A DNA stretch of 64,000 bases, taken from assembly GCA_029262775.1 (NCBI GenBank), contig JAJCYR010000042.1, positions 22,812 through 86,811 on the forward strand. The letters are read 5' to 3'. Positions 41,351 through 50,943 of this stretch are shown piece by piece. The notes under the pieces are model-generated. The model saw only the letters and a program-made list of their open reading frames with translations, searched no databases and was not told where the DNA came from. The DNA comes from Bacteroidota bacterium (lineage in GTDB: Bacteria; Bacteroidota; Rhodothermia; Rhodothermales; UBA10348). A program made the translations under genes and the position numbers. Position 1 is the first letter of the stretch. The number at the start of each line of letters is the position of its first letter.

Positions 41351-43117
41351 CTACAGGGCGAACGACAATCCGACGTGGATTCTCCCGTTCGTGAGGGCGT
41401 CCTCCTTATTGATCGCGTAGCTCAGATTCATGAGCCCCGCTCCGGTTTCCACCACCATACCCAGACCGGCGCCAGGAAACACTTCGGCCAGCGAGGTGGA
41501 TGAGCGGGCTACGTATCCGACGTCCACAAACGCGAACGCATAGGATATGGTCTCGAAAGCATAACGCCACTCGGTCACCGACCGGAGCGCCGTATCGACC
41601 AGAAAACGATCTTCGTCGTAACCGCGTAGGGATTTCGCCCCGCCAAAGCGAACGAGTTGGCTCGCGTCCAGATTGTCTCCGCGCACGAGCGCGGCGTCCC
41701 CGCCTACGACGAGGGTACTCCGCTCTGCAATGGGCAGAAAGCCCCGCACACGGCCGGTGAGCCGCTCCATGCGGCTGACCTCTATAGCCCGACGGTCGCC
41801 CTGTTCAATGAGCGATGTGAAGGTCACGCCCCGGTGCGGTTGCAATTCGTTGTCGACGCGCCTGAATGTGATTTCGACGCCCCAGAGGGTGGCATCGCTG
41901 CGCGGAATACCCAGCAGAAGGCCGCCCTGGCCCGGCCGCGTAATTTCCCGGGCCAGTCGCACGCCGAGCGATATCTGCTCATCGAATCGGTAGCTGAGGC
42001 CCGCGCTCCAGGTCCGGTTCGAGAACGTCGAGTCCTGCTGCAACCCGTCGAAGCCGACGCGCGCCGTGATGGGAAGATTGACAAGGGCCGGATCGCTCAA
42101 CACGACGCGTGCGGCGCTCACCTGTCCCGGCCGGCGGTCCAGCTCCATATCCATTGTCCGACCGGCCCCGAATGCGTTCAGCAGGCTTATATGACCGCCG
42201 CCGACGAGTGTCGAGCCGCGGTTATCGGTCGCGGGAAGCACGCCTACGACGAGGTCGAACTGGCCCGGGGGCAGCGGCTCAACGGGCACCACGACACGCG
42301 CCGTGGAGTCGGACGTCAATTCGTAGAAGGGGGCATTGGCCCGGCCCACCCCCGGCGTCTGCTGCACCCGCCGGCGCAGCACCTCCAGATCCATGTCCGC
42401 GGCTGGCGTTCCGGGCGCGACGCCGGTCATCTGGCGGATGAACCGTTCATTGCTGCGGGTATCTCCCCGGAATTCGATGCCGTCAATACTCGTCTCCCGG
42501 CCCGGCGTCGCGTGAACCAGGATGTCAAATCCGTCAGATCCGGGCATGATGTGGTCAATGCCGACGCGCGCATCCAGATAGCCGCGGGCCGTCAACGCAC
42601 GCAGCGTCCGGGCGACGAGTCCGTCGAGAACGGCCTGCGTGAGCGTATTGGCGGCGGCCGAGTCGGGTACCGGCGAATCGGATCCGGGCTCCGAGCCCTC
42701 CAGTTCCATCAGGATTTCCTGGCCTTCCAGTTCGTCCAGACCGCTCCACGAAACGCGACCGACGCGGGCCGCCTCCCCGCGCTGCATCCATACAGTCCGC
42801 GTGTCCCGGTTCAGCGAGTCGATCCGGGCGAAGAAAAACCCCTGTTCCTGCATGTGACGGATGAGTTCCCGGCGCCAGAGCGTTCCGGGCCGGTCGGGCG
42901 TCACGACCGCCGCCGGCCACGGCGCAGCCGTCTCGGCTACGAGCGTCCAGGCCGCCCGTGTGCGCGGGCCAGCCACGTCTCCATCCCGCGCCTGCGCCGC
43001 CGCCGGCGCGGGTGCGACCAGCACGAGGCCCGCCAAGAAGGCTGTTGAACACGCAGAGAACATGGCGCTGGAAACGAGTAGGGCGCGTCCGTGTATTCGT
43101 GATGGCATGGAAGACAT
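41351..43117 (-). CDS. Omp85/BamA-TamA-like outer-membrane beta-barrel protein
   Basis: The 588-residue precursor has a long signal peptide (ending VAPAPAAAQA). A POTRA-like domain lies at about residues 205-275 (ETSIDGIEFRGDTRSNERFI), followed by a ~300-residue beta barrel. The Omp85 lid-loop motif is KSLRGYDEDRF. The protein ends in alternating hydrophobic strands (GRIHVGLSFAL). It is too short for BamA (usually five POTRA domains), and more like a TamA/ShlB-type or short Bacteroidota Omp85. The start may be the ATG at 43108, overlapping the divergent mutY start. Confidence 0.8.
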   Translation of the reverse strand: MSSMPSRIHGRALLVSSAMFSACSTAFLAGLVLVAPAPAAAQARDGDVAGPRTRAAWTLVAETAAPWPAAVVTPDRPGTLWRRELIRHMQEQGFFFARIDSLNRDTRTVWMQRGEAARVGRVSWSGLDELEGQEILMELEGSEPGSDSPVPDSAAANTLTQAVLDGLVARTLRALTARGYLDARVGIDHIMPGSDGFDILVHATPGRETSIDGIEFRGDTRSNERFIRQMTGVAPGTPAADMDLEVLRRRVQQTPGVGRANAPFYELTSDSTARVVVPVEPLPPGQFDLVVGVLPATDNRGSTLVGGGHISLLNAFGAGRTMDMELDRRPGQVSAARVVLSDPALVNLPITARVGFDGLQQDSTFSNRTWSAGLSYRFDEQISLGVRLAREITRPGQGGLLLGIPRSDATLWGVEITFRRVDNELQPHRGVTFTSLIEQGDRRAIEVSRMERLTGRVRGFLPIAERSTLVVGGDAALVRGDNLDASQLVRFGGAKSLRGYDEDRFLVDTALRSVTEWRYAFETISYAFAFVDVGYVARSSTSLAEVFPGAGLGMVVETGAGLMNLSYAINKEDALTNGRIHVGLSFAL

Positions 43118-44267
43118 AGAACCAGTATACCCACTACAGGTCGTTTTGACCCCGGATCACCCGCCCGAAAAAAGCCTCGACGCTGCGCAACACGTGGCCT
43201 TCCGGCGCACACTTGCAGTCTGGTTCGAGCGCGTGAAGCGCCCCCTGCCCTGGCGCGAAACGTCCGATCCCTGGCTCATCTGGATGTCCGAGGTGCTCCT
43301 CCAGCAGACGCGTGTGGAGCAGGGCCGTCCGTACTACGAAGCGTTTGCCAGCACCTATCCCACCGTTGGCGACCTTGCAGGTGCCGATATTGACGACGTA
43401 CTCCGCCTCTGGGAAGGGCTCGGATACTACGCCCGGGCGCGCAATTTCCACGAAGCCGCCCGCCGGGTGGTCCGCGAGCGCGGCGGCGAGTTTCCCACCT
43501 CGCGCAAGGACTGGGAAGCCCTCCCCGGCGTGGGGCCCTACACGGCGGCGGCCATCAGCAGCATGGCATTCGGTCAGGCAGAGGCCGTCGTCGATGGCAA
43601 CGTGATCCGCGTCGTGACCCGTCTTTTCCGGATCCATGCAGACGCGCGGCGCTCCTCGACGCGCGCGCTCTTGAACCGCCTGGCAACGGAACTGCTGGAT
43701 CCGGCGCATGCCGGCCGCCACAACGAAGCCATGATGGAGCTCGGCGCAACAATTTGCCTGCCGCGCACACCGCGCTGCGGCGACTGTCCTGTCCACGCGT
43801 GGTGCCACGCAGCGGCCAAGGGGGATCCTGAGCGCTTTCCGGTCAAGAAGAAGAAAGCGCCCGTCCCGCACTACACCGTCGTCGTGGGACTGCTGCCAGA
43901 TTCCTTGGGCCGGTTTTTTGTCCAGCGCCGACCGGAAACTGCCATGCTGGGTGGGCTGTGGGAATTTCCCGGGGGGAAATGCGAGGAGGGCGAGATACCC
44001 CGGGAGGCGCTGGCGAGGGAGTTCCGGGAAGAGACGGGTGCCAAGGTGCGCGTGGGCGCTCAGGTGTGCAGCGTAAAGCATGCCTACTCCCATTTTCGGA
44101 TCACGCTGCACGCCTTTCAGTGCCACCTCGAGCCCGGATCACCGGCCCCGTCGACGGCCCTTCCCAGCCGCTGGATCCTGGCAGAAGAGATGCCAGAGTT
44201 GGCCTTTCCACGGGCTAATCGGCGGATCATTGACGCGCTGACCTCGTTTCCAGACCCATGGACATAG
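43107..44267 (+). CDS. mutY: Adenine DNA glycosylase MutY with NUDIX-like C-terminal domain
   Basis: The 386-residue protein removes A opposite 8-oxoG. It has the helix-hairpin-helix LPGVGPYTAAAI and catalytic Asp region AVVDGNVIRVVTRLF, and the [4Fe-4S] ligands C-x6-C-x2-C-x5-C in ICLPRTPRCGDCPVHAWC. The C-terminal NUDIX-like domain (LWEFPGGKCEEGEIPREALA REFREETG) recognises 8-oxoG. I chose the ATG at 43107 rather than the track's 42861, which runs into antisense of the Omp85 gene. Confidence 0.9.
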   Translation: MEDIEPVYPLQVVLTPDHPPEKSLDAAQHVAFRRTLAVWFERVKRPLPWRETSDPWLIWMSEVLLQQTRVEQGRPYYEAFASTYPTVGDLAGADIDDVLRLWEGLGYYARARNFHEAARRVVRERGGEFPTSRKDWEALPGVGPYTAAAISSMAFGQAEAVVDGNVIRVVTRLFRIHADARRSSTRALLNRLATELLDPAHAGRHNEAMMELGATICLPRTPRCGDCPVHAWCHAAAKGDPERFPVKKKKAPVPHYTVVVGLLPDSLGRFFVQRRPETAMLGGLWEFPGGKCEEGEIPREALAREFREETGAKVRVGAQVCSVKHAYSHFRITLHAFQCHLEPGSPAPSTALPSRWILAEEMPELAFPRANRRIIDALTSFPDPWT

Positions 44268-44821
44268 ATATTCTATTCTGGCTGATCATTGCCGCACTGC
44301 CCATTATTTCGGGGTTACGCGAGAGACGCCGGAAGCAGCAGCTTGGTGCACGGACCGATCCGGACGACACGGCGACGACCCTGAAGGACGGCCGAGACCC
44401 GGAACTGGGCTCGGCGCTCGAGGAAATACGCCGTGCGCTGGCCGGGGAATATCCGGAGCCGGAGAAGCCCCACTGGGAGGAGCAGCGGGCGCCTCAGCAG
44501 AGCCGCCCCGTCAAGGAGCCGCGCGCCCAAAGCCGCCCAGCGACGGAAACGCGCGCTAAGGGTGGCACCGCGCGGAAAATACGCGCTAAAGGTAGCACGG
44601 CGAAGGACGTTCTCCCGAACAGCCCTCTCGTGAAGTCCCCCGAAAACCTCATGCATCTTCCCATGCCCGTCGCCACAGGAAAGATTGAGGTTGAAGAAGC
44701 GCTCACGGAGCGGAGCTCGCGCCGACGCGTTCCAGTGACGCCCAAGCAAATCCGGCACGCCATCATTCTGGCCGATGTCCTCGGCACCCCCCGCTTCAAG
44801 AATCGGCACCGGCCGTTCTGA
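44258..44821 (+). CDS. Hypothetical membrane-anchored protein with basic repeat linker
   Basis: The 187-residue protein overlaps mutY by 10 nt. It begins with one membrane segment (MDIDILFWLIIAALPIISGL), then a charged linker with a repeated RAKG/ARKIRAKGSTA pattern (residues ~75-115), and a conserved-looking C-terminus (PVTPKQIRHAIILADVLGTPR). The layout resembles small anchored helper proteins, but I recognise no family and infer no function. Confidence 0.6.
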   Translation: MDIDILFWLIIAALPIISGLRERRRKQQLGARTDPDDTATTLKDGRDPELGSALEEIRRALAGEYPEPEKPHWEEQRAPQQSRPVKEPRAQSRPATETRAKGGTARKIRAKGSTAKDVLPNSPLVKSPENLMHLPMPVATGKIEVEEALTERSSRRRVPVTPKQIRHAIILADVLGTPRFKNRHRPF

Positions 44822-44864
44822 CACGCACCAGAAGGCCGTTGAAGAAGTGGAGAGCCATAATAGC

Positions 44865-45371
44865 TTACGCAGCCAGCGGATCGGTGCTGAAATCGTCTCC
44901 GCCCTTCTTGAACATTTTCGCGCCCAGCGCCCCACCAATGGCCCCCATGGCGACGACAACGAGTGCAGAGATCACCAGCGTGAGCATGTTTTCGGACACC
45001 CAACCGACGAGCGTGAACGGCTTTTCGATCTGCGCCACCATCATGTCGTACTGCTCCGGAGGCATATTCTCCCCGAAGCGGTCCAGAACGAACTGATTTG
45101 CTGCCAAATCATGACGGACCCCCATTGACATGAGCAGCATAGTCAGGATGTTACCAACAAAGTAACCGACCAGTCCGGCGAGGGCTCCCATGCCAGCTCC
45201 CTCTCCGGTCTTGATCGTCAGTTCATTGGTTGACGTATAGTGCCAAACGGCAGCCAGCGCTCCTGCGATAACGCCAAGGCAGCAGAGAAAATTGATGAAG
45301 CCCAGGTACGACGTGCTGAGTAATCCCGAGATGAGGCCACCGAGCAGGATGGATTGTTTTTTGTCAGGCAT
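44865..45371 (-). CDS. Hypothetical polytopic membrane protein
   Basis: The 168-residue protein has four hydrophobic segments (SILLGGLISGLLSTSYLGFI..., GVIAGALAAVWH, GAGMGALAGLVGYFVGNILT, LVISALVVVAMGAIGGALGA), rich in Gly-Ala zipper patterns. A soluble loop between the third and fourth holds MPPEQYDMMVAQIEKPF. I recognise no named family. It stands alone between convergent and divergent genes. Confidence 0.6.
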   Translation of the reverse strand: MPDKKQSILLGGLISGLLSTSYLGFINFLCCLGVIAGALAAVWHYTSTNELTIKTGEGAGMGALAGLVGYFVGNILTMLLMSMGVRHDLAANQFVLDRFGENMPPEQYDMMVAQIEKPFTLVGWVSENMLTLVISALVVVAMGAIGGALGAKMFKKGGDDFSTDPLAA

Positions 45372-45433
45372 GGCAGGTGTGTAGTTGTGGGTTGTAGCCA
45401 GGACGTATTGTATCGCCCACTCGGAAAATAGTG

Positions 45434-45919
45434 TTATGAGCCGGACGATGCACGCGAATTTGCCAGCGGACTCGCCATAGGCGTGTCATCGTGAAGCGCG
45501 AAGCTGAGGAGGTATCCGGCCGTTATGCCGAATGTGGCACCAGTCATTATTCGGGTAAGCGGTGAGTTGGTGACCCACCCCACCGCATCCATCCCCCAAT
45601 CCAGGCCCATGGGGATGAGCGCAGCTGCAAAAACGAGGGGCATGCGCCGGGCCAGCCAGGCGGGCACCGAGCGGGACATTCCGAATAGGAGCGCCCCCAC
45701 GGGCAGGCCCCAGTAAATACCGGCATCCCGGTGACAAATGGCCCATTGGATGCCGTGAGTATGCGGAGATCGCCCCGGCAGTTGGTGGCAGACCGGACTG
45801 AACATCTGCATGACCACGTCCCGAACGGCCGGTGGAAACAGGGGGGCGAGCGTGGGCAGAGCGGCCAGGAATACGAGCGCCGGCACAAGCCAAAACAGGA
45901 AGGATTTCGGTCTGTTCAT
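45434..45919 (-). CDS. DUF2085 family membrane protein
   Basis: The 161-residue protein has the DUF2085 core FSPVCHQLPGRSPHTHGIQWAICHRDAGIYWG, with four to five membrane segments. Other members have a CxRCxGIYxG metal-like knuckle; here it reads ICHRDAGIYWG, so one Cys is replaced by Asp. The track ORF starts at 46090 upstream; the ATG at 45919 gives MNRPKSFLFWLVPALV. The groES operator region lies just beyond. Confidence 0.75.
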   Translation of the reverse strand: MNRPKSFLFWLVPALVFLAALPTLAPLFPPAVRDVVMQMFSPVCHQLPGRSPHTHGIQWAICHRDAGIYWGLPVGALLFGMSRSVPAWLARRMPLVFAAALIPMGLDWGMDAVGWVTNSPLTRIMTGATFGITAGYLLSFALHDDTPMASPLANSRASSGS

Positions 45920-46044
45920 GATTTTTTTACGTCGGACAGGCCTGGCGGTGGTTTTAAGGTACCACTTGCATGGAACAGGAATCGAAAGAATACTGTTCAA
46001 GGAGACTGCGATGGACCTCAGAAAAGTCCTCTTCGCCTCTTTTT

Positions 46045-46074
46045 TTGAAGCTGCGTTGGCACTCACCGTATGAG
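46045..46074 (+). promoter_or_regulatory. Candidate sigma-70-like promoter overlapping the CIRCE operator
   Basis: TTGAAG (46045-46050) and TATGAG (46069-46074) are 18 nt apart, upstream of groES. The -10 box lies within CIRCE, where HrcA binding would block it. Matches are imperfect and the phylum's promoter consensus is not certain. Confidence 0.4.
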
Positions 46075-46082
46075 AGTGCCAA
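46056..46082 (+). promoter_or_regulatory. CIRCE operator (HrcA binding site) upstream of groES
   Basis: TTGGCACTC, a 9-nt spacer, then GAGTGCCAA form a perfect 9-bp inverted repeat, 49 nt before the groES ATG. This matches the conserved CIRCE consensus (TTAGCACTC-N9-GAGTGCTAA) with matching changes in both arms. HrcA should repress groESL in unstressed cells; hrcA is not in the window. Confidence 0.93.
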
Positions 46083-46131
46083 AACGTCATTCACACTCTC
46101 ACATACAGTAAGCAATTGGAGGATTCCAACT

Positions 46132-46422
46132 ATGGCTAACATCAAACCATTGGGCGATCGCGTCGTGGTCGAGCCTGTACCGGCCGAAGAAAAAACGGCC
46201 AGTGGCCTGTTCATTCCCGACTCGGCCAAGGAAAAGCCGCAGCGGGGCACCATCCTTGCCGTTGGCCCGGGCAAAGTCGAGAACGGTACCAAGGTCGACA
46301 TGACCGTCAGTGAAGGAGACACGGTTCTCTACGGAAAATATTCCGGCACGGAAATCACCCTCGGTGACAACGACGTGCTGATCATGCGCGAATCAGATAT
46401 TCTCGGCATCGTCGAAGACTAA
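46132..46422 (+). CDS. groES: Co-chaperonin GroES
   Basis: The 96-residue protein ([20 protein letters not shown]...) has the mobile loop [21 protein letters not shown] and the roof loop region, ending in [13 protein letters not shown]. It caps GroEL. TTGGAGG seven bases before the ATG is a strong ribosome-binding site. Its last codons are duplicated directly after the stop. Confidence 0.97.
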   Translation: MANIKPLGDRVVVEPVPAEEKTASGLFIPDSAKEKPQRGTILAVGPGKVENGTKVDMTVSEGDTVLYGKYSGTEITLGDNDVLIMRESDILGIVED

Positions 46423-46448
46423 CCACCTGGTCGAAGACTAACCACCTG
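46411..46448. repeat. 19-bp tandem duplication over the groES stop
   Basis: GTCGAAGACTAACCACCTG occurs twice head to tail. The first copy includes the last GroES codons and its stop; the second is non-coding, leaving 27 nt to the groEL start. Confidence 0.8.
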
Positions 46449-46457
46449 TTCAAATAA

Positions 46458-48125
<1,668 letters not shown>

Positions 48126-48151
48126 GCCGCGCCCTCAACCAGGCATGAACG

Positions 48152-48192
48152 AAAGGGGGGCCGGGCTCGAAAGAGCCCGGCCCCCCTTTTTA
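48152..48192 (+). terminator. groESL terminator
   Basis: A perfect 14-bp GC-rich stem GGGGGGCCGGGCTC / GAGCCCGGCCCCCC with a GAAA tetraloop, flanked by AAA and TTTTTAT. Confidence 0.92.
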
Positions 48193-48211
48193 TATAGTAC
48201 TGGGACGTACT

Positions 48212-49219
48212 CTACCGCTTAACCCACTGCTCCAGAAGCGCTGCGAACTCCGCCACCGTGGCCGTACGAATGGACGCCCGATGCAATTCCTTGCATAGTG
48301 CAATATCCTTCTGGGCGGTGACGGTATTCTGGACAGATTGGGGTACCGAGCCAAAACGTAGTACCAGGACGTCAAGAATATTTTCCTGGGCGACTTGCAA
48401 GCGGCCTTGCTCCAAGCCTTGCTCCAAGCCTTGCTTCATTCCCTTCTCCAAGCCCTGCTTCAATCCCTTCTCCATACCTCTCTCGAGGCCAATTCGCTCA
48501 AAACTCGTCACGTATGCCATTTTCTTGTCCTCCTCTGAGTTTGCCAACAGCGTATGCAATTGCCGGTCAAGTTCTTCAGGCAGACGCACCGCCCAGTCCA
48601 TGAATTTCAGCAATTGTCTGGTCTCCTTTCTCGAAGCCCCAAATCGATATAAACTTCGCATGGCCTGAAGTTTCCAGCGTCCGCGCTCCGACATGTCATT
48701 GGCGGTCTCCTGAGCCTTGAGCAGGGCGAGAGTGAGGAGTGCAAACGGATTTTTGCTCGAGCGCAATTCATCGGCACGCACCTGGAAATCCAACAATTTT
48801 GCTGTCGGGTACCGGAACGTCAACTCGCAGCCCCATAACTTGTGACCATAGATCCCCGGTCGCCAGCTGACATCCGAGTCTGCCAGCAGCGCAAGACTTG
48901 CGACGCCGCATCGGTACCGATCAATGATACGGTAGTGGTACGTCCACATCCGGCGTGAAAAGTCGCTATCAGCTCGACTTTGAATCTCGACATGAACGAG
49001 TACAAGAGCCTGATCACCATCGAGACGGCGCACTTCGATGAGCTTGTCAACGAACCGGGTGCCCGTTTCATTGTCCCTGTTGAGTTTCGACAACTCCTTG
49101 TCGCGCACGTTGAATCCTACCTTCCAGTCAATGCCGGCATGCTCCTGCGGAAAAAAAAGCGCCATGAAGTCCTCGAAAAAAACGTCGAGCACTTCTTTCC
49201 AGAATCCGTCCTCTGCCAC
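48212..49219 (-). CDS. Rpn-family recombination-promoting nuclease/PD-(D/E)XK transposase-like protein
   Basis: The 335-residue protein has the Rpn N-terminal domain (FFEDFMALFFPQEHAGIDW; FVDKLIEVRRLDGDQALVLV) and the PD-(D/E)XK-type EIQ in VHVEIQSRADSDFSRRM. The C-terminal part has a low-complexity linker of GLEKGMKQG/GLEQG repeats and then a 60-residue tail (LDVLVLRFGSVPQSVQ...). Rpn proteins nick DNA, and some act in phage defence. A frameshifted paralogue lies at 52440. The reading frame is clean. Confidence 0.85.
   Translation of the reverse strand: MAEDGFWKEVLDVFFEDFMALFFPQEHAGIDWKVGFNVRDKELSKLNRDNETGTRFVDKLIEVRRLDGDQALVLVHVEIQSRADSDFSRRMWTYHYRIIDRYRCGVASLALLADSDVSWRPGIYGHKLWGCELTFRYPTAKLLDFQVRADELRSSKNPFALLTLALLKAQETANDMSERGRWKLQAMRSLYRFGASRKETRQLLKFMDWAVRLPEELDRQLHTLLANSEEDKKMAYVTSFERIGLERGMEKGLKQGLEKGMKQGLEQGLEQGRLQVAQENILDVLVLRFGSVPQSVQNTVTAQKDIALCKELHRASIRTATVAEFAALLEQWVKR
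48395..48470. repeat. Short in-frame repeat in rpn encoding KG/QG units
   Basis: Units such as CCTTGCTCCAAG repeat several times, encoding GLEKGMKQGLEQG-type residues. Such tracts are typical of Rpn proteins and can vary in length. Confidence 0.55.
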
Positions 49220-49299
49220 ACTGCACCCCTCACATCCGTTTCATCTGCCAGATAGACCCTTTGGTGCGTAATGCGTAACTCCGTCTGTCACGGTAGCTT

Positions 49300-50874
49300 T
49301 CAGGAAGTGGCGCTGGAAGGCCCCGACCACTGGATTTTGTAGAGGTCCCGCCGCCTGTCCAGGTAATTGCGCACGGAGCCCTCATTCTGGAGCACATTCA
49401 ATTTTTCCAGGTCCAGATCCACAATCAGTGTCATTTCTGTGTTGGGCGTTGTCTCCGCCATGATGGCATCGTGCGGAAACGCGAAATCGGACGGCGAAAA
49501 CACCGCCGCCTGGGAATACTGGATATCCGCGCCATCGACCTTCGGTAAATTCCCCACGCTGCCGGCAATGGCTACGTAACACTCATTTTCGACAGCCCTG
49601 GCCTGCGCGCACAGCCGTACGCGCAAATATCCGTTCTTCGTATCGGTCCAAAACGGCACGAACAACATCTGCATACCCTTTTCCGACTGCAGTCGCGCCA
49701 GCTCCGGAAACTCCACGTCGTAACAGATCAGAACCCCGATCCGTCCGAAATCCGTGTTGAACACCTTGAGCGTATCGCCCCCCTGCATGATCCACGCCCT
49801 TTTTTCGTGCGGAGTCGTGTGGATTTTGTACTGCGTGTCAATGGTACCATCCCGCCGGCACAGATAGGCCACATTGTACAGGTCTCCGTCCTCGAGAACC
49901 GGCATGGACCCGGCAATCACATTGATGTTATACGTCACGGCAAGCTTTGCCACCGCCTCCACAATTTCAGCCGTATAGGCGGCGAGCGCCTTTATTGAAT
50001 CGACCGAATCGTAATGATGCGATATACCCATGAGCGGGGCATTGAAAAACTCCGGAAATAGCGCGAGGTCGCACTGATAATCCGAGAGTGCATCGACAAA
50101 AAACTCTACCTGCTGGATGAGCTCATCGACCGATTTCACCGACCGCATTTGCCACTGTACGCAACCGATTCTGGCAGACGTCTTCGGCGCGCCAATGAGC
50201 GGCGTCCTCTCCGGATCGTAGTACAGATTCGTCCACTCGAGCAGCGTCGCATACCCGCGCGATTCCCGGTCCTCTGGCAGATACCCCTTGAGCACGCGCT
50301 TGACCTCAAACTCGTTGGACAACTGAAACGTCAGAATGGGGTCATAGATGAGCTTGCAGCGCACCTGCTCAATGTAGGCCTGCGGCGTCATGGTATCCGC
50401 GTACTTCTGATAATTGGGGATGCGTCCACCTGCGACGATGGCCCGAAGGTTCAGGCTCTGGCAGAGCTCCTTGCGGGCTTCGTAGAGCCGTCTCCCCAGG
50501 CGCATACCGCGGTAGTCGGGGTGCACAAAGACATCGACCCCGTAGAGCACGTCGCCCTGCGGATCGTGCGTCGTGAGGTAGGCATTGCCCGTGATCTCGT
50601 CGTACGTATGCTGATCTCCGAACTTGTCGTAGTCCACAATAACGGATAGCGCAGCCGCCACCACGCGGCCGTGGTCTTCAATGCAGATCTGTCCTTCTGG
50701 AAAAACACTCACCTGGGCGAGGAATTTCTTCTTCGGCCAGGACCCGTCCAGGTTCGGATACACCTCATTCATGATGTGCTGTACGTCCGAATAGTCATCC
50801 GGGCAAAGCTGTCTGAGCAGGAGTTTGTGCTCGGGCTCGTTATCCGATTGCGGATCTGTCGGGTTTGGGGACAC
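49300..50874 (-). CDS. GNAT acetyltransferase fused to carbon-nitrogen hydrolase (nitrilase superfamily)
   Basis: The 524-residue fusion has a GNAT domain at ~10-215 (acetyl-CoA loop VDVFVHPDYRGMRLGRRLYE) and a nitrilase at ~235-510. The catalytic triad is visible: Glu in LALFPEFFNAPL, Lys in TQYKIHTTPHEKRAW, and Cys in VLICYDVEFPELA. I chose a GTG at 50874 preceded by AGGAAA; upstream track residues overlap the divergent folK gene. The substrate is unknown. This two-domain arrangement is recurrent in Bacteroidota. Confidence 0.88.
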   Translation of the reverse strand: MSPNPTDPQSDNEPEHKLLLRQLCPDDYSDVQHIMNEVYPNLDGSWPKKKFLAQVSVFPEGQICIEDHGRVVAAALSVIVDYDKFGDQHTYDEITGNAYLTTHDPQGDVLYGVDVFVHPDYRGMRLGRRLYEARKELCQSLNLRAIVAGGRIPNYQKYADTMTPQAYIEQVRCKLIYDPILTFQLSNEFEVKRVLKGYLPEDRESRGYATLLEWTNLYYDPERTPLIGAPKTSARIGCVQWQMRSVKSVDELIQQVEFFVDALSDYQCDLALFPEFFNAPLMGISHHYDSVDSIKALAAYTAEIVEAVAKLAVTYNINVIAGSMPVLEDGDLYNVAYLCRRDGTIDTQYKIHTTPHEKRAWIMQGGDTLKVFNTDFGRIGVLICYDVEFPELARLQSEKGMQMLFVPFWTDTKNGYLRVRLCAQARAVENECYVAIAGSVGNLPKVDGADIQYSQAAVFSPSDFAFPHDAIMAETTPNTEMTLIVDLDLEKLNVLQNEGSVRNYLDRRRDLYKIQWSGPSSATS

Positions 50875-50943
50875 GGATGGTTTCCTGAAGGTTTGGAAGG
50901 CGGCGCGCCGTAGTTTTGCTGCATGATACGGAAGGAATGCAAT

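Noticed and set aside
41657-43048. 463-residue plus-strand ORF
   Set aside because: Antisense of the Omp85-like gene; His/Arg-rich composition of a GC shadow.
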